This document shows positions 60,345 through 64,000 of a DNA stretch of 64,000 nucleotides, piece after piece. This DNA comes from Flavobacterium quisquiliarum (GTDB lineage Bacteria > Bacteroidota > Bacteroidia > Flavobacteriales > Flavobacteriaceae): assembly GCF_019308285.1 (NCBI RefSeq), contig NZ_WWEM01000040.1, positions 105,040-169,039 of the forward strand. The letters run 5' to 3'. The position numbers were made by a program, and so were the translations under genes. Below the pieces are notes generated by a model. That model ran no database searches. It saw only the letters and a list, made by a program, of their open reading frames with translations, and was not told where the DNA came from. Position 1 is the stretch's first letter. Every line of letters begins with the position of its first letter.

Positions 60345-61574
60345 TTAATGAGCAATCATCACATCATCACTATCAGAGATTGTAACTTTATTTTTGATGA
60401 ATCGTTTTCCGATATTTAGAATAATGAACGCCGTAATCGTCGTTGTCGTCATTACAGCAACCATTGGAGCAACAGAGTCTTTTACAAAAACTCCAATTGC
60501 AAATGACGCCAAGGCACCTAATCCTAACTGAATAGCTCCCATTAATGCTGAGGCACTTCCGGTATTTTTGGCAAAAGGAGCTAATGTTAATCCAGCTGTG
60601 TTCGGATTTGAAATCCCTAAACAAGCTAAGAACAAAAACAACATTCCGATAGTCTCGTACAATCCTAAAAGATCATTCAATGCTAAAATCAAAAAGATAA
60701 CACTAATTACTGATTGTGAAATCAAAGCTCCAAAAATCATTTGTTCACTTGAAAATCTCTTTAATAATATAGAATTCAACTGACTAGAACCAATGAAACT
60801 AACCGACATTAAAGCAAAAATCCATCCATAAGTTTTAGCATCTACTTTATAAATATCCATAAAAATCAATGGAGAAGCGGCTACATAAGAAAACAATCCA
60901 GAAAAAGCGATTGCTCCAGTAAAAGCGTACGTATAAAATTGAGGTTCTTTTAAAACAGATAAAAAGTTCGTAATAATAGGTTTAGGTTTTAATGAAATAG
61001 TCGTGTCTGGTTTATATGTATCTGGAAGGCCAATTTGTGATGCAGCTAAAATCACAATTCCCATACACATTAATATAAAGAATACAGCATGCCAGCCCAG
61101 ATCTTCGGTAACATAACCACCAATTGTCGGAGCAAGCATTGGCGAAAGTCCAACTACAAGCATTAAAAGAGAAAATACTTTAGGTATATCTTTTACAGGA
61201 AATAAATCACGAACCATAGCTACAGAAGCCACAGTTGCTGCACAACTTCCAACAGCCTGAACAAAACGAAGCAGGATAAAAGCATCAATATCAGAAACAT
61301 AAATACATCCTAAAGATGCTAAAATATAAACCAATAGACCAATAAATAAAGGTTTTTTGCGTCCAAAACGATCTAATAATGGCCCATAAAGCAATTGTCC
61401 AGCTGAAATTCCAATAAAATAACTGGACAAACTCATAGAGACTTTTGCTACAGTTGTGTTTAAATCTTTTGCAATTCCGGAGAAACCAGGCAGATACATG
61501 TCAATTGAAAAAGGACCAAGGGCGGTTAAAGAACCTAAAATAAGGATAAGTTTAATGTATTTTTTTGTTGTCAT
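60345..61574 (-). CDS. Bcr/CflA-family multidrug exporter
   Basis: A 409-residue MFS drug:H+ antiporter with twelve predicted helices. Family marks are SIDMYLPGF in helix 1, LLYGPLLDRFGRKKPLFIGL (motif A) between helices 2 and 3, and RFVQAVGSCAATVASVAMVRDLF in helix 4. It resembles Bcr and chloramphenicol-resistance transporters. Single gene in a chromosomal context. Confidence 0.9.
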   Translation of the reverse strand: MTTKKYIKLILILGSLTALGPFSIDMYLPGFSGIAKDLNTTVAKVSMSLSSYFIGISAGQLLYGPLLDRFGRKKPLFIGLLVYILASLGCIYVSDIDAFILLRFVQAVGSCAATVASVAMVRDLFPVKDIPKVFSLLMLVVGLSPMLAPTIGGYVTEDLGWHAVFFILMCMGIVILAASQIGLPDTYKPDTTISLKPKPIITNFLSVLKEPQFYTYAFTGAIAFSGLFSYVAASPLIFMDIYKVDAKTYGWIFALMSVSFIGSSQLNSILLKRFSSEQMIFGALISQSVISVIFLILALNDLLGLYETIGMLFLFLACLGISNPNTAGLTLAPFAKNTGSASALMGAIQLGLGALASFAIGVFVKDSVAPMVAVMTTTTITAFIILNIGKRFIKNKVTISDSDDVMIAH

Positions 61575-61718
61575 TTTCTTAAAAAAAGGCTTTTAATTTT
61601 TTGCAAAGGTAAAGATTTCGTAACTTGTTATAGAACTTCATTGAGTTTATAACAATAAATTAAAGTCATTGCCAGTATAATTTGGTATAACCATTTATTA
61701 ATCTTTAAATTAAAAATT

Positions 61719-62135
61719 ATGAAAAAGTACCTTTTACTAGTAGCAGTTTTATGCACATCAATTTCATTTGCCCAAACGATTACGTCAAAACAAGAAGATG
61801 CAAGCACGGCGCAATATGAACTTCTAAAAAAAGTAAATCAGTATTATCCTGATATTACATTGAGTAAATCTGTTACTAATTTTTACGCCGACGGAAACAT
61901 TATCGATTCACAACAAGATTTTGATTTAAGAGGAACTAAATTTTCAAGTTATAAATTAGGCATTGAACCAGACAACAAAAAAGTTAAATTTGATTATGTA
62001 TCAAATGAAACCGGTCACGTGTACGGTGATGTTACCATATTTAATGGAAATGCACTAAGAACAACTTTTAACGAGAAAACAAACCAGATTGATGTTTCCT
62101 TAAACGGAAAATCGGTTTACTTGAAAAAATTGTAA
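61719..62135 (+). CDS. Secreted protein, unknown function
   Basis: A 138-residue protein with a signal peptide (MKKYLLLVAVLCTSISFAQ). The mature domain is mixed alpha/beta with no cysteine and no recognised motif; it ends DVSLNGKSVYLKKL, a beta strand. It was probably exported to the periplasm or surface. A hairpin, AAAAAGCATCAC followed by GTGATGCTTTTTT at 62154-62182, follows it. Confidence 0.6.
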   Translation: MKKYLLLVAVLCTSISFAQTITSKQEDASTAQYELLKKVNQYYPDITLSKSVTNFYADGNIIDSQQDFDLRGTKFSSYKLGIEPDNKKVKFDYVSNETGHVYGDVTIFNGNALRTTFNEKTNQIDVSLNGKSVYLKKL

Positions 62136-62153
62136 TTTTTTTTCAGCCAACAA

Positions 62154-62182
62154 AAAGCATCACAATATAGTGATGCTTTTTT
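62154..62182 (+). terminator. Terminator after the secreted-protein gene
   Basis: AAAAGCATCAC (from 62154) pairs with GTGATGCTTTT (to 62180) around an AATATA-type loop, followed by T residues. Confidence 0.7.
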
Positions 62183-62223
62183 GGTTTATATTTGATCCTG
62201 ATTTTCTAATAAAACCGTTTACA

Positions 62224-62607
62224 ATGAAAAAAATTCTTTTTATCGCATTTTTGATCTCTCTAAAATCATTCTCACAAAGCAACAGATTTTCTGGAACTTG
62301 GAGCAATGAGAATTGCAAAGACTGTAAAAAAGATTATATTTTCAAAATTACAATTGCTCAGTCAAATTATGCAATTGTCGGCACGGCAGAAATTACGAGT
62401 GAACGCAAAGAATTAAATTCTGGGGTTTTGGATGTTACTGGATATGTATATCCAAATAATGACAAAGCACAGATTAAACTGAAAGACAAAGACGGAATTT
62501 CATCAAGCGCAGTTTTAATGACAAATCAAAATGTTTTACAATTCACAAAACGCGGTGGCGCTGATTTGGTTCCTAAAGAAGTTATTTTGAATAAATTATA
62601 CGAATAG
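62224..62607 (+). CDS. Secreted protein, unknown function
   Basis: A 127-residue protein with a signal peptide (KKILFIAFLISLKSFSQS). The mature part is a small beta-barrel-like domain beginning FSGTWSNENCKDCKKDY, with a CxxC pair that may bind metal or form a disulfide. I chose the ATG at 62224 because it gives a clean signal peptide; the open frame extends 54 bp upstream into the terminator. No family identified. Confidence 0.6.
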   Translation: MKKILFIAFLISLKSFSQSNRFSGTWSNENCKDCKKDYIFKITIAQSNYAIVGTAEITSERKELNSGVLDVTGYVYPNNDKAQIKLKDKDGISSSAVLMTNQNVLQFTKRGGADLVPKEVILNKLYE

Positions 62608-63303
62608 CACCTATTTTATGGTGTGTTCTTTTTGACCTATAATTTATATTATGTAAAATAGAAAATTTAAGATTTTACACACTCTTTCATATCGCTATAT
62701 TTTAATATTCAACCGGTCTTATCATTCTACCTTCTAATTATCTTCCAAAATTCAATCTACGAGAATTCAATAATTGAAAATTTTATTTAAAAATTTTATT
62801 TTATAGCATTCTCATAAAATCTCAATTTCAAATTTAATTGGCAGATTGTCTAACTGGCTTAAAAAAATGAAGATTTGGCACATCTATGAGAATCCAATAT
62901 TTCAGAAAAATTAAAATAAATTCAGTTTTAAGCGATTCTCATAAATTTGATTTTCTTAAGTAGATTTATGAATATTCAGATAAAAAATGATTTTAAGCAA
63001 TTCTGAGAAATTTGGTTTCTAAAATTTACTTGATGAACCTATTAAATCAATTATTCAGAATCGCATATTTGAAAAATAATAAAATAAATTCCATTTTATT
63101 CAATTCTCATAATCGCATTCATTCAAATATTTTAGTGCAAATGATTTGAAGTTTTTTAATCCAAAAAAAACCTTTTAACGCCTTATTATCAGTAATTCTT
63201 AACATTTCTTTAAAATATACTAGATTCTCATCAAGATGCTTTCATTGTAAGAGTTTATTTTAGTATTTTTACATTAGATACTTTAAAATTTTATCAAAAA
63301 CGT
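62608..63303. repeat. AT-rich intergenic region with degenerate repeat array
   Basis: About 700 bp without a gene. Between about 62756 and 63115 a degenerate unit recurs: ATTCTCATAAAAT (62808), TTTTAAGCGATTCTCATAAA (62926), TTTTAAGCAATTCTGAGAAA (62991) and CAATTCTCATAATCG (63101). The partner phrases CTACGAGAATTCAATA (62757) and CTATGAGAATCCAATA (62885) are 128 bp apart. Copies are imperfect and spacing varies. No CRISPR-like regularity is present. Confidence 0.6.
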
Positions 63304-64000
63304 ATGAATACAGTTGCTGAGCATATTGCTGATTTTTTGAAGGAATACAAACCTTTTGATAATTTAACTTTTCAGGAATTATCGGATATTGCTACCAATA
63401 TTCGTGTCATTAATTTAGAAAAACATGCGGTCTTATTTCAAAATAATGATCCACTTCATGATAGTTTTTATGTCGTAGCTTCTGGTGTAATCAATCTTAC
63501 AACAATTGCCGACGCTGAGGAAACTATTATAAACAAATGCCATGAGGGCGATATTTTTGGTTTACGTCCGTTTTTTGCCAAAAATAACTACATGATGACG
63601 GCTAAAGCACGCGAAGAAAGCATTATATATGCCATTCCAATCGCTGTTTTTAGACCTTTTGTGGCCAATAATTCAGATGTTTTAAACTTCTTGTTAGAGA
63701 GTTTTGCAGTCAATTCACGCCATACAAAAGACAGCGTAAGTTCTAACGGCAAGCTTATTTCTGATGTTGATTATATCGATCAGCAATCTGAAATGCAATA
63801 CATTCAATCGCTTAACTATAATAATTCGCCGCTAACTACTCAGGCCAGTCATATTGTAAAAGATGTGGCAATTTTGATGACTGAAGCAATGGTTGATAAT
63901 ATTATAATCTGTGAAAAAAATCACCCGATTGGTATTGTAACAAATGCCGATTTGTCTTCTAAAATTGCGACTGGACGTTACCCAATTACGGAAACTATAG
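63304..64000 (+). CDS. Cyclic-nucleotide-binding / CBS-domain protein (3' end cut by window)
   Basis: At least 232 residues, running off the window edge. Residues 1-125 form a cNMP-binding jelly-roll (FYVVASGVINLTTIAD, then CHEGDIFGLRPFF). A CBS domain begins near 180 (NSPLTTQASHIVKDVAILMTEAMVDNIIICE..PIGIVTNADL). This order matches DUF294 nucleotidyltransferase-type signal proteins, whose catalytic domain would follow beyond the window. It probably senses nucleotides in the cytosol. Confidence 0.8.
   Translation, partial: MNTVAEHIADFLKEYKPFDNLTFQELSDIATNIRVINLEKHAVLFQNNDPLHDSFYVVASGVINLTTIADAEETIINKCHEGDIFGLRPFFAKNNYMMTAKAREESIIYAIPIAVFRPFVANNSDVLNFLLESFAVNSRHTKDSVSSNGKLISDVDYIDQQSEMQYIQSLNYNNSPLTTQASHIVKDVAILMTEAMVDNIIICEKNHPIGIVTNADLSSKIATGRYPITETI

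Noticed and set aside
62608..63303. CRISPR array
   Set aside because: Repeats are degenerate, unevenly spaced and not separated by unique spacers of constant length; no cas gene is present.
1..64000. tRNA or rRNA gene that could mark an ICE attachment site
   Set aside because: No tRNA-like TTCnA loop with matching arms or CCA-adjacent stem, and no rRNA sequence, was recognised in the intergenic regions.

Overview
The window is a Bacteroidetes (Flavobacteriaceae-like) locus in which a large, cargo-rich integrative conjugative element (ICE) meets ordinary chromosome. The right-hand ~11 kb (about 52.9-64 kb) is AT-rich and carries housekeeping-type genes and short intergenic repeats of the kind seen in Flavobacterium. 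Positions 1 to about 52.75 kb are richer in GC over most of their length and carry conjugation and ICE-regulation genes plus a very large metal-resistance cargo. No rRNA, tRNA, CRISPR array or intact insertion sequence is visible. Family names come from reading the translated sequence, not from database searches.

Layout. (1) 1-14.0 kb: conserved ICE backbone. It holds a VirD4/TraG-type coupling protein (cut by the window edge) and a converging minus-strand block: giant N6-methylase/helicase, DUF1896 protein, ORF6N protein, topoisomerase III, DUF4099/DUF3945 protein, two small helix-turn-helix proteins and RteC. (2) 14.2-31.3 kb: copper-centred cargo. It holds an HMA-AraC fusion regulator, CopA ATPase, CDF exporter, metal-binding lipoprotein, Csp-like copper-storage four-helix bundle, azurin-like lipoprotein, free HMA protein with an AraC-type regulator, ferredoxin-type reductase, a second HMA-AraC fusion, a complete RND efflux operon, a DUF2652 cyclase-like protein and a Fur-family regulator. 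Three minus-strand genes (DapB-like, hypothetical, orphan IS3 OrfA) interrupt it. (3) 31.4-39.9 kb: zinc/cadmium/cobalt-type efflux. It holds a stand-alone P-type ATPase N-domain, a CusA/CzcA-TolC fusion (frameshifted), CusB/CzcB and a ZntA-like ATPase. (4) 39.9-45.6 kb: a patchwork of lower-GC DNA with a truncated mntH, the 5' end of an MFS gene, an intact porin, the 3' end of an lpd gene, OsmC, an AraC regulator and hppD. (5) 45.7-51.8 kb: second copper block, with two near-identical HMA proteins bracketing a DUF3347 protein, multicopper oxidase, MFS transporter and a metal-binding lipoprotein whose signal peptide is frameshifted. (6) 51.9-52.7 kb: a second RteC near the probable ICE end. 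(7) 52.9-64 kb: chromosome, with MscS channel, DEAD/DEAH helicases, NDH-2, Bcr/CflA exporter, small secreted proteins and a cyclic-nucleotide/CBS protein cut by the right edge.

The most striking observation is a uniform promoter placed in front of twelve cargo transcription units. It has two direct TCACAA half-sites exactly 21 bp apart, an AGTAAA box 8 bp upstream of the first in most copies, and an NAnnTTTG -7 element exactly 28 bp after the start of the second half-site. This is the geometry expected for an AraC-type activator that replaces the -33 element. The window encodes three related AraC-type regulators. Two carry an N-terminal HMA metal-binding domain with a CNRC motif; the third lacks it but lies directly downstream of a free HMA protein. 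I infer a one-component metal-sensing activator regulon in which the sensor domain was borrowed from copper chaperones. A second, distinct palindromic operator, identical in two copies and at an identical distance from a TAATTTTG -7 element, precedes the N-domain/CusA/CusB operon and the ZntA-like ATPase. The adjacent Fur-family gene is the obvious candidate regulator.
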